DNA of 64,000 nucleotides from Cryptomeria japonica (GCF_030272615.1 NC_081406.1:484437900-484501899), one strand, 5' to 3'. Positions 44,788 through 57,639 are shown, counted from the first letter of the stretch. The notes: a model not told the origin generated them from the sequence alone. Numbers and translations: made by a program.

Positions 44788-45483
44788 CTAAGTCTCTACC
44801 AGTGGGGGTATAACCCCAAGATGGTCTCTGAGATATTCAAAAGTCTCCTTAGGTAGAGGTTTAGTGAAAATATCTGCAATCTGTTCTTTAGTATTCACAT
44901 AAACCAGTTTTATTTCTTTTGTTTCAACATTCTCCCTTAGAAAATTCAATTTGATAGAGACATGTTTGGTTTTAGAATGTAATAATAGGTTCTTAGATAT
45001 ATCAATTGCTGCAGTGTTGTCACAATAGATAGTTATGGGTTCCTTCCATTTTACCTTTATGTCCTTCAACATTTGCTTAAGCCATAATACCTGTGTACAG
45101 TTAGTTGTTGCTGCAACATATTTTGATTTAGCTATTGATAAAGATGTACAACTTTGTTTCTTACTCAACCAAGAAATTAATCTGCTACCAAGAAAAAATG
45201 CTCCGCCGGTGGTGCTTTTTCTATCATCCACATCTCCTGCCCAATTTGCATCTGTGTATGCACATAATTCAAAGTTTTCATCTCTTGGATACCATAAGAC
45301 AAGATTTGTAGTGCCTTGTAAGTACCGGAAAATCCTTTTTACTGTTGATTCATGATTTTCTCTAGGATTACTCTGAAATCTTTAAACAATACATACTTCA
45401 TTCATAATATTAGGTCTTGTTTGTGTTAAATACAGTAGGCCTCCTATTATACATTTGTACCCAGTCAGATTAACAGGTTTAGA
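44788..45483 (-). pseudogene. F1 RNase H
   Basis: From right: RT end with TRPNIM-like sequence, then FRYLQGTT-like, YTDANWAGDVDD (in 45,225-45,290), GGAFFLGSRLISWLSKKQ, CDNTAAIDISKN, KTKHVSIKLNFLRENVE and IADIFTKPLPKETFEYL, stop at 44,788. A frame break lies near 45,235-45,380. Confidence 0.85.
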
Positions 45484-46326
45484 TTAATCCCTTAGTGATA
45501 ATTTGTCATTTGCAGTCATAGGTGTGCTTACTGGTTTAGAGTTCTCCATCCCAAATTTATTTACTAACTCCTTCAAGTACTTGGATTGACTCAAGAATAT
45601 ACCTTTATCAGTCTGTGAAATCTGCAATCCTAAAAATAATTTTATCTCTCCAATCATAGACATTTCAAATTCTTGCTGCATTTCAATAGAAAAGTCTTTA
45701 CATAATCCATCTTCTCCTCCAGAGATTATATCATCAACAAAAAATTCTATAACCAAGATGTCATCATTAGTCACTTTGTAGCATAAGTTGTTGTCAGCAT
45801 TACCTTTAGAAAAACCAATCTTCAAAATATACTTATCCAATCTTGCATACCAAGCTCTTGGAGCTTCTTTCAACCCATACAAAGCTTTCCTTAACCTGCA
45901 AACCATATCTTTGTTATCTATCAAAGAAAATCCATCAGGTTGTTCAATGTAAACTTCTTCTTCAAGATCTCCATTCAGAAATGCACATTTAATATCCATT
46001 TGATATACTTTGTAGTTCTTCTGTGCTACAAAAGCCAAGAATAATCTGACTGCCTCAATTCTAGCTACAAGTGCAAAGGTTTCATTATAATCAATTCCTT
46101 CCTTTTGAGAATATCCCTTACACACTAGTCTTGTTTTATTCCTGATTACCTTACCATCTTCATTAAGTTTGTTTCTGAATACCCATTTTGTTCTAATCAC
46201 ATTTTTGTCTTTAGGCCGAGGAACTAATGTCCATGTGTTATTTTTCTCAATTTGTTCTAGTTCCTCTTCCATAGCTTTAATCCAGTGTTTTATCTTCACA
46301 TGCCTCATTAATTGATGATGGTTCAA
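45484..46326 (-). pseudogene. F1 reverse transcriptase
   Basis: Nearly intact in one frame of 280 codons: [24 protein letters not shown]-like (RTKWVF), [34 protein letters not shown] (motif A), [17 protein letters not shown] and EFFVDDIISGG (active-site DD intact), then MIGEIKLFLGLQI and KPVSTPMT. It is the best-preserved RT in the window. It is flanked by frameshifts on both sides. Confidence 0.9.
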
Positions 46327-47413
46327 TTTCAGAAATAAGACATACCTCTTCTTTTTCCAGTCTTCCTCTTGTCATAACTCCTTTATACTTGTTCCCAATT
46401 ATTTGATCTTCAAAGTGATTCAGTCTTACATATTGGGGTGTCTTTGTTTGTTGTTGTTCCTCAGTTACTGTGGAATTTTTAGATGATACGACTATAACTG
46501 GATCTTCATTCTATACCGGTGGGTTCAATGTAGGTTCATTTGTTAGAATCTTTGTTGCCAGTTCAGAGTCTATATATCTTGAAGTTCCTCTGAATTGTTC
46601 ATCAATCTTTACATTTGTACTCTCAACAACTTTCTGTAATCTTTTGTTAAAACATCTATATGCCTTGCTCTTAGATGAATAACCAAGAAATATTCCTTCA
46701 TCACTTCTAGGATCAAATTTTCCAATATACTCATCTCTTCTAATATAGCATTTACTTCCAAATATTCTCATATATTTAAGAGAAGAAGTAATACCAAACC
46801 ATAGTTCATGAGGGGTCTTACCGGTTTCTCCTTTGATGTGAACTTTATTGAATGTGTAGACCACTGTGCTTGCTGCCTTTCTCCAGTATACATGTCATAA
46901 ATTTGCTTCAGATAACATACTTCTAGCTGCATCCAAGATAGTTTTGTTTTTCCTTTCAACAACTATATTCTGTTGTGGTGTCCGAGGTGCTGATAACTGT
47001 CTTTTGATTCCATTCACTTCACATAATGCATTAAATTCCTTAGATGTAAATTCTCCTCCTTGATCTAATCTCAGACATTTGATTTTCTTACCGGTTTCAT
47101 TCTCTACCATTGCTTTGAATAGTTTAAACTTCCCAAGTGCTTCTAATTTTTGTCTGAGAAAAGTAACCCAACACATTCTAGAGTAGTCATTAATGATTAG
47201 CATGAAATGTCTATCACCTTGTAAACTTTTAGTTCTAGCTGGACCACATAAATCAGTATGAATTAAGTCAAGAGCATTATTGGATTTTTCTGGAATACTT
47301 TTAAAAGTTGCTCTAACTTGTTTTCCAAATTGACATTCCTTACATACCGGATTGTGAGGTTTGACAATCTTAGGTAAATCTCTAACTGCTTTAGTAGTAC
47401 TAATTTTTACCAT
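46327..47413 (-). pseudogene. F1 integrase
   Basis: 46,895-47,413 is open: PVCKECQFGKQVRATF (zinc end), LIHTDLCGP (Asp), LRLDQGGEF (Asp) and NIVVERKNKTI (Glu). 46,511-46,864 gives HELWFGITSSLKYMRIFGSKC and DEGIFLGYSSKSKAYRCFNKRL. The rest is linker with YVRLNHFEDQIIGN. The triad is complete. Breaks lie near 46,895 and 46,350. Confidence 0.88.
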
Positions 47414-47829
47414 GCAATCAAAATTTACATGACAGAGTCTCTTATGCCATAGCTAACTTTCATCAATATGTGCAATCAAGCATGTCTTTTTATAGTTATT
47501 CAAATGAAAGATGTTACCTCTAGTTTGATTACCAGTTGCAATTTCCCAACCAATTCTGTTCATAATTTTGCATTTACCATTCTTGAATTGTAACTCAAAT
47601 CCTTTCTCATTTAATTGACCAACACTCAAAAGATTATGCTTTAAACCTTCCATAGAGTAAACATTGTCTGTATTATGCTTACCATCAAGAGATATTGTAC
47701 CTTTACCTTTGATCAAGCAAGCTTTGTCATCTCCAAATCTTACTAGACCTCCATTATATTCCTGAAAGTTCAAGAATTTACCTTTATCACCAGTCATATG
47801 ATGTGAGCATCCTGAATCAATGATCCATT
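47414..47829 (-). pseudogene. F1 protease and GAG-pre-integrase
   Basis: WIIDSGCSHHMTGDKGKF (DSG intact), LVRFGDDKACLIKGKGTISL, HNLLSVGQLNEKGFELQF and, after a TAG at 47,453, LWHKRLCHVNFDCM. Protease would mature Gag-Pol. Confidence 0.85.
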
Positions 47830-48940
47830 CATCCTAAACTTCAACTTTAGCTTCCAAATCCTACTCTACTAGTTGAACAGTAGGTGCCGCTTGATCTTCT
47901 ATTATAGCAACAAAGACCCATCCATTGTCTGTTAGATCTTCATTAGAATCATCAGTGACTCCATCAACAAGATAACAAGATTTATCTTTATTCTTCTTAA
48001 ATTTGTATCTCTGATATTCAGGGTTAGGCTTGTATGTTCTCCTAGCTTCTTCTGTTAGTCTAGCATGTCTATCAGGTCATCTAGAAGCCATATGACTAAT
48101 ATTATTACAGTTAAAGCATTTAAAGGGTGCTTTACCTTCATACTTACTTCCAACTAGACCTTTAGGCATTTTCCTTGCAAATAGTGCTTCAAGTTCTTCA
48201 AGTTCTTCATTTTCTCTCTTTCTTTCTTCAAGTTCTCTTGCATAAAAGGCTTTCCAATCAGACTTGTCAAATGATGGTGCAGATGATGTTGATGCCTTAA
48301 AAGGTAAATCTATCTTTATAGTAGCAACAGGACCAAATTCCTCAATTTCAAAAGCTGAAAGTTTTCCAATCAATGTATCCCTAGTTACTAATGTATTAGG
48401 CAATGTTCTTAACTCATTTATAGTAGTAACCTTCATTTTATATGCCAGTGGCAATCCTCTTAAAACTTTTGAAACAATTTCATCTTCGCTTAAGGTTCCT
48501 CCACAACATTTAATACCCAAAACAAAATCATTAACTCTTTCTATAAAAGCAGAAATCCTTTCATCTTCTTCAATTTTCAGATTTTCATACCTGACCCGGA
48601 AGCTTTCATGTTTTGCAATTTTGACTGTGGAATCTCCTTCATTCAGTGTTTCCAAATGATCCCAGATAGCTTTAGCAGTTGATCTATCTGATAATCCCAT
48701 GATTTTCTGATCTGATAATGCATTCAAAAGTGCTTCTCTAGCTTTGCAATCATTTTCCTCATCCTTTCCTAAGGTAGGTGGATTAGGCTGACCAGGAGTG
48801 GGAGAAATATAGCCATTCTTTGTAACTTCCCAGATGTCCTTTCCAATGCAATTTAAATGTGTCTCCATCCTAATCTTCCATATGCCATAGTTGGTTCCAT
48901 CAAGTTTAGGACTGTCCTTCCTGAAATAGTTAGTAGACAT
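47830..48940 (-). pseudogene. gag: F1 Gag
   Basis: ATG at 48,940 lies about 45 bases from the primer site, so this start is convincing. 288 codons are open to 48,077: NYGIWKIRMETHLNC, LLNALSDQKIMGLSD, IWDHLETLNEGDSTVK, IEEDERISAFIERVNDF, LRGLPLAYKMKVTTINELR and a knuckle CFNCNNISHMASR, where the next codon is a stop and the last Cys is lost. The spacer to protease (47,830-48,076) is hydrophilic with stops. Confidence 0.88.
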
Positions 48941-48983
48941 TGGATCTCCTCGAGTTGTTAAACTTCTATAAAAAGAGGACTAG

Positions 48984-48995
48984 GCTCTGATACCA
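48984..48995 (-). promoter_or_regulatory. F1 primer-binding site
   Basis: On the minus strand TGGTATCAGAGC, two bases from LTR-B; Met-type. Confidence 0.92.
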
Positions 48996-48997
48996 AT

Positions 48998-50056
48998 TGT
49001 TAGGTCTCAGGGACAATTGAGAGGAGGGGGGGTGAATCAGTTGTCAAATAAATTCAAACTAAAATAACTTAATCAACTTTAACACTTAATACTGATAAAC
49101 CAGACTTGTATGTCGGTAGACAGTTTTATCAGTTAATTACAATACTGGTAAACATTAATGCATGAAATACAAACACAATAACATCCACAACACATAACAC
49201 CAATATTTGTATGTGGAAACCCTGTAAGAGTTAAAAACACGGCGGGAAAGCTTACCCACAATCAGATGATACTACTGTAGATAGTATGTGTATACAAATG
49301 GGGTCTGCACATGCAGAAAGGCCAAGTGCCTAGAGCTCACTACTCAAACACAAATAGGAGTCACATTGACTACAATTGGATGGTTAAATCCAATAAGGAT
49401 GTACTACTCAAAATAGCATCTTACTATGCTGGATTCAGTACCGGTGTAGTTCTGATTGTCTTCACAAAAACCTTGCTTTACCTTCAAATAATGTTTGCGT
49501 GTAAAGCTCTGCTTATTCTCGCATATACCAAATTATTCCTTCCTTCACAATTTTTACTTGATCTTATAAATAAGATCTTACATTTATACCATAAGCTCAG
49601 ACCAATTTTAGTAGGTCGACTCTAAAGGATATTACAATAAAATCAATTTACAAATAAAACAATATCCGATGCAATAACCGATTCAACATGTCGGCTTGAT
49701 GCATTTACAACAATAATAAAACATCTTCATAGCGTGTTGTGTTGATCTGGAATAGATAAGCCTGTCGGTGAATGATCTAGACCTATTTGCCGGTAACAGC
49801 AAATATACAAATACAAATATGCCAATGAACAAATCTCCAAGACAAAGTGTCCAAACGATGTCTTCGACATAACCAGGTGTTTTCCACATCATTCCAAGTG
49901 TCGGTGAACATTATTTCCTACCGGTGTACCAGATACTAGTGACTGTGTATAAGTCATTTGCTTGCCGGTGAACATTGCCAATTCTTCAAAGTGCTAGAGT
50001 TGATAAGTGATAGTAGGTGTTGACATGAATGAAAAAACCATACCAAAATACCAACA
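48998..50056 (-). mobile_element. F LTR-B, shared by F1 (5') and F2 (3')
   Basis: 1,059 bp between the F1 primer site and the F2 polypurine region, with no target duplication at either edge. It differs from LTR-A and LTR-C by roughly 5 percent in the first 200 bases. Confidence 0.92.
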
Positions 50057-50451
50057 ATCTCCCCCTTGGGAATTGATGGCAACATAAGATGGAAAAACCA
50101 TCAAAGTGCCAAAACAGAAATGCCGAATACCAAAAACCAACAATCTCCCAAAAAGATATCATAACTAGAAATCAAAATACAGAAACAGAGAGTAATCAAT
50201 TTCTCTCAAAATAACAATCTCTCCCCAAATGAATAATCTCTCCCCAAAAGATAAAGTGTTTTTCCATAGATATCTCTCCCCCTTTGACATCAAATGCCAA
50301 AGCCAATACAAAACTAGATGTAAATACAAAATACCAACCAGTTCACTATACCAACTACTCCCCCTGAGAAGTAGCTTCCTCATCAAAGACAGAATAAAAG
50401 ATTTCTTTGTTAATTCTATCGGTTGATGACAAATATCAACTATCTAAGTCT
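50057..50451 (-). other. F2 3' UTR with repeated purine tracts
   Basis: Counterpart of 44,401-44,787. It has a purine tract next to LTR-B (rc of ATCTCCCCCTT), several GGGGAGA repeats, and CTACTCCCCCTGAGAAGTAG at 50,355-50,374, able to form a short stem. Confidence 0.55.
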
Positions 50452-50999
50452 CTATCGGTGGGGTATAAACCCAAGGTAGTCTCTAAGATATTCAAAAGTC
50501 TCCCTAGGCAGAGGTTTAGTGAAAATATCTACAATCTGCTCTTTAGTATTCACATAAACCAGTTTTATTTCTTTTGCTTCAACATTCTCCCTTAGAAAAT
50601 TCAATTTGATAGAGACATGTTTGGTTTTAGAATGTAATACCGGGTTCTTAGATATATCAATTGCTGCAGTGTTGTCACAATAGATAGTTATGGGTTCCTT
50701 GCATTTTACCTTTATGTCCTTCAACATTTGCTTAAGCCATAATACCTGTGTACAGTTAGTTGATACTGCAACATATTCTGATTGAGCTATTGATAAAGAT
50801 GTACAACTTTGTTTTTTACTCAACCAAGAAATTAATCTGCTGCCAAGAAAAAATGCTCCACCAGTGGTGCTTTTTCTATCATCCACATCTACTGCCCAAT
50901 TTGCATCTGTGTATGCACATAATTCAAAGTTTTTATCTCTAGGATACCATAAGCCAATATTTGTAGTTCCTTGTAAGTACCGAAAAATCAATTTTCCTG
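50452..50999 (-). pseudogene. F2 RNase H
   Basis: One 179-codon frame: FRYLQGTTNIGLWYPRD, YTDANWAVDVDD, GGAFFLGSRLISWLSKKQ, CDNTAAIDISKNPV, KTKHVSIKLNFLRENVE and IVDIFTKPLPRETFEYL. The D and N/D positions are as in F1. It is the most intact RNase H in the window. Confidence 0.88.
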
Positions 51000-51987
51000 T
51001 TGATTCATGATTTTGTCTAGGATTACTCTAAAATCTTGAAACAATACATACTTCAGTCATAATATCAGATCTTATTTGTGTTAAATATAGTAGGCCTCCT
51101 ATCATAGATTTGTACCTAGTCTAATTAATAGGTGTAGATTCATCCCTTAGTGATAATTTGTCATTTGTAGTCATAGGTGTGCTTACCGGTTTAGAGTTCT
51201 CCATCCCAAATTTCTTTACTAACTCCTTCAAGTACTTGGATTGACTCAAGAATATACCTTTATCAGTCTGTGAAATCTACAATCCTAAATAGAATTTCAT
51301 GTCTCCAATCATAGACATTTCAAATTCTCGCTACATTTCAATAGAAAAGTCTTTACATAATCCATCTTCTCCTCCAAAGATTATATCATAAACAAAAAAT
51401 TCTATAACTAAGATGTCATCATTAGCCACTTTGTAGTATAAGTTGATGTCAACATTACCTTTAGAAAAACCAATCTTCAAAATATACTTATCCAATCTTG
51501 CATACCAAGCTCTTGGAGCTTGTTTCAACCCATACAAAGCTTTCCTTAACCTACAAACCATATCTTTGTTATCTATCAAAGAAAATCCATCAGGTTGTTC
51601 AATGTAAACTTCTTCTTCAATATTTCCATTCAGAAATGCACATTTAATATCCATTTGATATACTTTGTAGTTCTTGTGTGCTGCAAAAGCCAAGAATAAT
51701 CTAATTGCCTCAATTCTAGCTACCGGTACAAAGGTTTCATTATAATCAATTCCTTCTTTCTGACAATATCCCTTACACACTAGTCTTGCTTTATTCCTGA
51801 TTACCTTACTATCTTCATTAAGTTTGTTTCTGAATACCCATTTTGTTCCAATCACATTTTTGTCTTTAGGACGGGGAACTAATGTCCATGTGTTATTTTC
51901 CTCAATTTGTTCTAGTTCCTCTTCCATAGCTTTAATCCAGTGTTTTATCTTCACATGCCTCATTAATTGATGATGGTTCAATTTCAA
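51000..51987 (-). pseudogene. F2 reverse transcriptase
   Basis: 51,331-51,987 is open: [67 protein letters not shown] and [17 protein letters not shown]. The active site reads [11 protein letters not shown]: the first Asp of FVDD is Tyr, so it should be dead. The C-terminal part to 51,000 has stops. Confidence 0.88.
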
Positions 51988-52915
51988 AAATAAGACATAC
52001 CTCTTCTTTTTCCAATCTTCCTCTTATCGTAACTCCTTTATACTTGTTCCCAATTATCTAATCTTCAAAGTGATTCAGTCTTACATACCAGGGTGTCTTC
52101 GTTTGCTGTTGTTCCTCAGTTACTGTGGAATTTTCAGATGATACTTATGTAACTGGATCTTCATTCTGTACCGGTGGGTTCAATGTAGGTTCATTTGATA
52201 GAATCTCTGTTGCCAGTTCAGATTCTATATATCTTGAAATTCCTCTAAATTGTTCAACAATCTTTACATTTGTACTCAACAGTTTTCTATAATCTTTTGT
52301 TAAAACATCTATATGCCTTTCTCTTAGATGAATAACCAAGAAATATTCCTTCATCACTTCTAGGATCAAATTTTGCAATATACTCATCTCTTCTAATATA
52401 TCATTTACTTCCAAATATTCTCAAATATTTAAGAGAAGAAGTAATACCAAACCATAGTTCATGAGGGGTTTTACTGATTTCTCCTTTGATGTAAACTTTA
52501 TTGAATGTGTAGGCTATTGTGCTTGCTGCCTCTTTCCAGTATACATGTGGTAGATTTGCTTTAGATAACATACTTCTAGCTGCATCCAAGATAGTTTTGT
52601 TTTTCCTTTCAACAACTGCATTCTGTTGTGGTGTCCGGGGTGTTGATAACTGTCTTCTGATTCCATTCACTTCATAGAATGCATTAAATTCCTTAGATGT
52701 AAATTCTCCTCCTTGATTTGATCTCAGACATTTGATTTTCTTACCGGTTTCATTCTCTACCATTGCTTTAAATAGTTTGAACTTCCCAAGTGCTTATGAT
52801 TTTTCTCTGAGAAAAGTAACCCAACACATTCTAGAGTAGTCGTCAATGATTAGCATGAAATAGCTATCACCTTGTTAACTTTTAGTTCTAGTTGGCCCAC
52901 TTAAATTAGTATGAA
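51988..52915 (-). pseudogene. F2 integrase
   Basis: 52,401-52,763 is open: LRSNQGGEF (second catalytic Asp changed to Asn), NAVVERKNKTILDAARSML (Glu), YWKEAASTIAYTFN and HELWFGITSSLKYLRIFGSK. 52,145-52,414 is the linker, frame-shifted. The zinc domain and first Asp region (52,764-52,915) carry stops. Confidence 0.85.
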
Positions 52916-53482
52916 TTAAGTCAAGAGCATTATTGGATTTTTATGGAATATTTTTAAAAGTTGCTCTAACTTGTTTTTCAAATTGACATTCCTTACCGGA
53001 TTGTGAGGTTTGACAATCTTAGGTAAATCTCTAACTGCTTTAGTAGTACTAATTTTTACCATGCAATCAAAATTTACATGACAGAGTCTCTTATGCCATA
53101 GCCAACTTTCATCAATATGTGCAATCAAGCATGTCTTTTCATTGTTATTCAAATGAAAGATGTTACCTCTAGTTTGATTACCGGTTGCCATTTCCAAACC
53201 AGTTTTGTTCATAATTTTGCATTTACCATTCTTGAATTGTAATTCAAATCCTTTCTCCACTAATTGACCAACACTCAAAAGATTATGCTTTAAACCTTCC
53301 ACAGAGTAAACATTGTCTGTATTATTCTTACCATCAAGAGATATTGTACCTTTACCTTTGATCAAGCAAGCTTTGTCATCTCCAAATCTTACTAGACCTC
53401 CATTATACTCCTTAAAATTAAAGAATTTACCTTTATCACTAGTCATATAATGTGAGCATCCTAAATCAATGATCCATTCATC
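52916..53482 (-). pseudogene. F2 protease and GAG-pre-integrase
   Basis: The active site reads IIDLGCSHYM, so DSG has become DLG. Then LVRFGDDKACLIKGKG, HNLLSVGQLVEKGFEL, LWHKRLCHVNFDCMVK and the zinc start. 176 codons are open to 52,916. Confidence 0.85.
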
Positions 53483-55447
53483 CTAAACTTCAACTTTAGC
53501 TTCCAAAGCCTGCTCTACCAGTTGTACAGTAGGTGTCGGTTGACCTTCTGTTATAGCAACAAAGACCCATCCATTGTCTATCGGATCTTCATCAAAATCA
53601 TTAGTGACTCGTTCATTAGCAAGATAACAATGTTTATCTTTATTCTTCTTAAATCCGTGTCTCTGATATTTAGGGTTAGGCTTGTATTTTCTCCTAGCTT
53701 TTTCTTTTAGTCTAGCATGTCTATCAAGGCATCTAGAAGCTATATGACCAATCTTATTATAGTTAAAACATTTAAAGGGTGCTTTACCTTCATACTTACT
53801 TCCAACTAGACCTTTAGGCATTTTCCTGGCAAATAGTGCTTCAAGTTCTTCAAGTTCTTCATTTTCTCTCCTGCTTTCTTCAAGTTCTCTTGCATAAAAG
53901 GCTTTCCAATCAGACTTGTCAAATGATGGTGCAGATGATGTTGATGCCTTAAAAGGTAAATTTGTCTTTATAGTGGCAACATGACCAAATTCCTCAATTT
54001 CAAAAGCTGAAAGTTTTCCAATCAATGTATCCCTAGTTATTGATGTATTAGGCATTGTTCTTAACTCATTTATAGTAGTAACCTTCATTTTATATGCTGG
54101 TGGCAATCCTCTTAAAACTTTTGAAATAATTTTATCTTCGCTTAAGGTTCCTACACAACATTTAATACCCAAAACAATTTTATTAACTCTTTCCATAAAA
54201 GCAGAAATCCTTTCATCTTCTTCCATTTTTAGATTTTCATACCTTACCCGGAAGCTTTCAATTTTTTCAATTTTAACCGTGGAATCTCCTTCATTCAATG
54301 TTTCCAAATGATCCCAAATAGCTTTATGGTGCAGGAGCACCTATGGAGCACCTATGAAGACCTATGGAGGCAAGGTGCACTAGGGTCATTGATAGGCCCT
54401 CATGAAGAATCAATGAGAAATGAAGTCTAAAAGACCTTTAAGGTCTTAAAACAATGTAATAATGGCCAATAGAGCCAATAAATGCAATGAATTGTAATAG
54501 AAAGGTCAAAAAGTGTAAAAATAAAATACATTGGTTATGAGGTGGTTGGAGTAGTTAGAAAGGAGTTGGAAATGGTTTATAAAACCATGTTTGGTCGAAA
54601 TCAAGAAGGTAGATCAGTTTGGAGGGGATTTGACAAAGATTATCCATCAAACCCTCAAACTGTCATGAGGTTTTAAGGAATCTATGACTATCATAGATCC
54701 ATGGAGGATCACATTTGGTGTAATTTTTATATGCAGATGTTATTTAATGATATATTGATGAAATATCTTTCAGATGAATCCTTTCTTGTGCATTTTTGTG
54801 GAGTATTTGGCAAGATATGTTTGTTTTTACAATAATTGTCAAAACCCTGCCAAGGGTTACCCAGTTTTGGGAAAATGATCATATCTTTTGATTTAACCAT
54901 TGGATCTGGCTGAAATTTTGAGAGAACTTGTTTAACTAAGTAATATAAATTCTAATGGAAGTGATTTTATTTATGATAAATATGTAAAATGTTATTGATG
55001 ACTATTTGTTACAGTTCATGGTGAAAAGCAGATTGGTGAAGGCAGCAACAACCTAGTTGTAGCATTTGGTGTGGTCACATGAGGGATAATATTGAAGAAA
55101 GGATATATGTGTTGGAAAGGTCTTTGAATATTCTTTCTAGTTCTTTTTGTATTACTTTATTTGGTTAAGAATTGAATATTTGGTGATCATTTTGGTGAAA
55201 ATAGTTGTTAAGGGATGAAACCCTAAACTAGGGTATTCCATGGCAATAAAGAATTTGTTCTCTCATGTTATGGTGAATGTTATGATCTGAAATATTGAAT
55301 GAAGGTTTTTAAGTATGTAATATAACCTTTGAAATTGGTTTGAAGTTGAGAAGAGTGATTTATCCATTTATATGTCTCTTGATTCAAGTTTAAAGTTTAC
55401 CCTTGAGTGAAGGTTTTATGGTTTGTGATAGATGCTCTGCATCAAAT

Positions 55448-55459
55448 TGGTATCAGAGC
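55448..55459 (+). promoter_or_regulatory. Element H primer-binding site
   Basis: TGGTATCAGAGC three bases after the 5' LTR; Met-type. Confidence 0.92.
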
Positions 55460-55488
55460 CCAGAAAAGTATCTGGGTTGTGTGAGAAG

Positions 55489-56277
55489 ATGGTTTTGACC
55501 AGGAGTGAAAGATAATTAGCTATGTTGTTGAGGGATTACCTATATGGTGATAAGAAGGAGAAAGAAGCAAGAGAAAAGAAGAAAAGAGAGGAAGATGAGA
55601 GAAATAAGAAAGAAGAAGAGAAGAAGAAGAGTTGAAAAGCTTGAGAAGAGCACTTGAGGAAAGTGAAGAGTTGGAACTTGAGGGTGAAAAAGAGGGTAGT
55701 TTGGCCTGTGAAGAGGCTAATAGCATCAAAGAAGAAGGCTAATGAGGAAGCCTTGAAGATGACTAATGAGTTGAGATGCCAAGGTGAATGGCATGAGAGT
55801 GAAAGAGAGTTGGTAGCAGCAGGTGAAGAGGAAGAACCCGACTTATGGAAGGAGTTTGAAGCCATAATGGAAGAATGGAAAAGAAATGGTGGGAGTGAAC
55901 CACTTGAAATGTTGGTACAAGAAGTTCCTATGATGGAACAAGTTGATATCGAAATCAATGATGATACTATGTTTGTTTTTTCTAATCATTTGTATGTAGG
56001 TTTGCTGAGTGTTTACATGGATGACCATGTTGGAGGTGCTTATATTGAGTACCATTTGTTTGAGAGGAGGTTCAATGAGCCACAAAAGAATGGAAATTTT
56101 TTTCTAGGATACAAGGAGCAAGTACCTATGAATTGGAAGACCAGAAAGAGGAGGCAGCCATTCAAGGGGACTTTGAATCTTGTCCCCGGGAGTATGGTGC
56201 AGGAGCACCTATGGAGCACCTATGAAGACCTATGGAGGCAAGGTGCACTAGGGTCATTGATAGGTCCTCATGAATAA
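55489..56277 (+). pseudogene. Element H ORF of unknown function, running into its 3' LTR
   Basis: ATG 55,489 (MVLTRSER) is followed by a stop at 55,513 and by TGAs at about 55,633 and 55,642. From 55,654 the frame is open to the TAA at 56,275-56,277. The first part is dominated by K and E and looks like a coiled coil. A second frame (about 55,630-55,735) also reads as an E-rich helix, so one or two frameshifts are likely. The C-terminal part (about 55,840-56,194) is mixed, with WKEFEAIMEEW and RRQPFKGTLNLVPG. The last 27 codons lie inside the 3' LTR. I do not recognise the family; it could be a reduced Gag. Confidence 0.55.
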
Positions 56278-57625
56278 TCAATGAGAAATGAAGTTTAAAA
56301 GACCTTTAAGGTCTTAAAACAATGTAATAATGGCCAATAGAGCCAATAAATGCAATGAATTGTAATAGAAATGTCAAAAAGTGTAAAAATGAAATACATT
56401 GATTATGAGGTGGTTGGAGTAGTTAGAAAGGAGTTGGAAATGGTTTATAAAACCATGTTTGGTCGAAATCAAGAAGGTAGATCAGTTTGGAGGGGATTTG
56501 ACAAAGATTATCCATCAAACCCTCAAACTGTCATGAGATTTTAAGGAATCTATGACTATCATAGATCCATGGAGGATCACATTTGGTGTAATTTTTATAT
56601 GTAGATGTTATTTAATGATATATTGATGAAATATATTTTAGACAAATCCTTTCTTGTGCATTTTTGTGGAGTATTTGGCAAGATATGTTTGTTTTTACAA
56701 TAATTGTCAAAACCCTGCCAAGGGTTACCTAGTTTTGGGAAAATGATCATATCTTTTGATTTAACCATTGGATCTGGCTGAAATTTTGTGAGAACTTGTT
56801 TAACTCAGTAATATAAATTTGGACTGAAGTGATTTTATTTATGAGAAATATGTAAAATGTTATTGATGACTGTTTGTTAAAGTTCATGGTGAAAAGCAGA
56901 TTGGTGAAGGTAGCAACAACCCGGTTTAGCATTTGGTGTGGTCACATGAGGGATAATATTGAAGAAAGGATATATGTGTTGGAAAGGTCTCCAAATATTA
57001 TTTCCAGTTATTTTTGTATTACTTTATTTGGTTAAGAATTGAATATTTGGTGATCATTTTGGTGAAAACAGTTGTTAAGGGATGAAACCCTAAACTAGGG
57101 TATTCCATGGCAATAAAGAATTTGTTCTCTCATGTTATGGTGAATGTTATGATCTCAAATATTGAATGAATGTTTTTAAGGATGTAATATAACCTTTGAA
57201 ATTGGTTTGAAGTTGAGAAGAGTGATTTATCCATTTATATGTCTCTTGATTCAAGTTTAAAGTTTACCCTTGAATGAAGGTTTTATGGTTTGTGATAGAT
57301 GCTCTGCATCACTTTAGTAGTTGATCTATCTGATAATCCCATAATTTTCTGATTTGATAATGCACTCAAAAGTGCTTCTCTAGCTTTGTAATCATTTTCG
57401 TCATCATTTTCTAAGGTAGGTGGATTAGGCTGACTGGGAGTAGGAGCAATATAGCCATTCTTTGTAACTTCCTAGATGTCCTTTCCAATGCAATTTAAAT
57501 GTGTCTCCATCCTGATCTTCCATATGCCATAGTTAGTTCCATCAAGTTTAGGACTGGCCTTCCTGAAATAGTTAGTGGACATTAGATCTCCTCAAGCTGT
57601 TAAACTTCTATAAAAAGAGGACTAG

Positions 57626-57637
57626 GCTCTGATACCA
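57626..57637 (-). promoter_or_regulatory. F2 primer-binding site
   Basis: Minus-strand TGGTATCAGAGC, two bases from LTR-C; Met-type. Confidence 0.92.
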
Positions 57638-57639
57638 AT

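Larger units (their letters stand above)
54327..57311 (+). mobile_element. Element H, 2,985-bp non-autonomous LTR element
   Basis: LTRs 54,327-55,444 (1,118 bp) and 56,195-57,311 (1,117 bp), TGGTGCAGG...CTGCATCA, differing by about 3 percent. Target duplication CTTTA at 54,322-54,326 and 57,312-57,316. Primer site TGGTATCAGAGC at 55,448-55,459. The 750-bp interior holds one charged ORF and no protease, RT or integrase. TATAAAA occurs at 54,578-54,584 and 56,446-56,452. It is the youngest layer of the nest. Confidence 0.93.
53483..57582 (-). pseudogene. gag: F2 Gag, split by element H
   Basis: The N-terminal part is 57,317-57,582 (ATG rc at 57,580-57,582, with stops); the rest is 53,483-54,326. 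Motifs KAIWDHLETLNEGDSTVK, MEEDERISAFMERVNK, LRGLPPAYKMKVTTINELR and a knuckle with the second Cys lost (CFNYNKIGHIASRC). The cut is in the codons for TxKAIW, with CTTTA on both sides of H. Confidence 0.87.
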
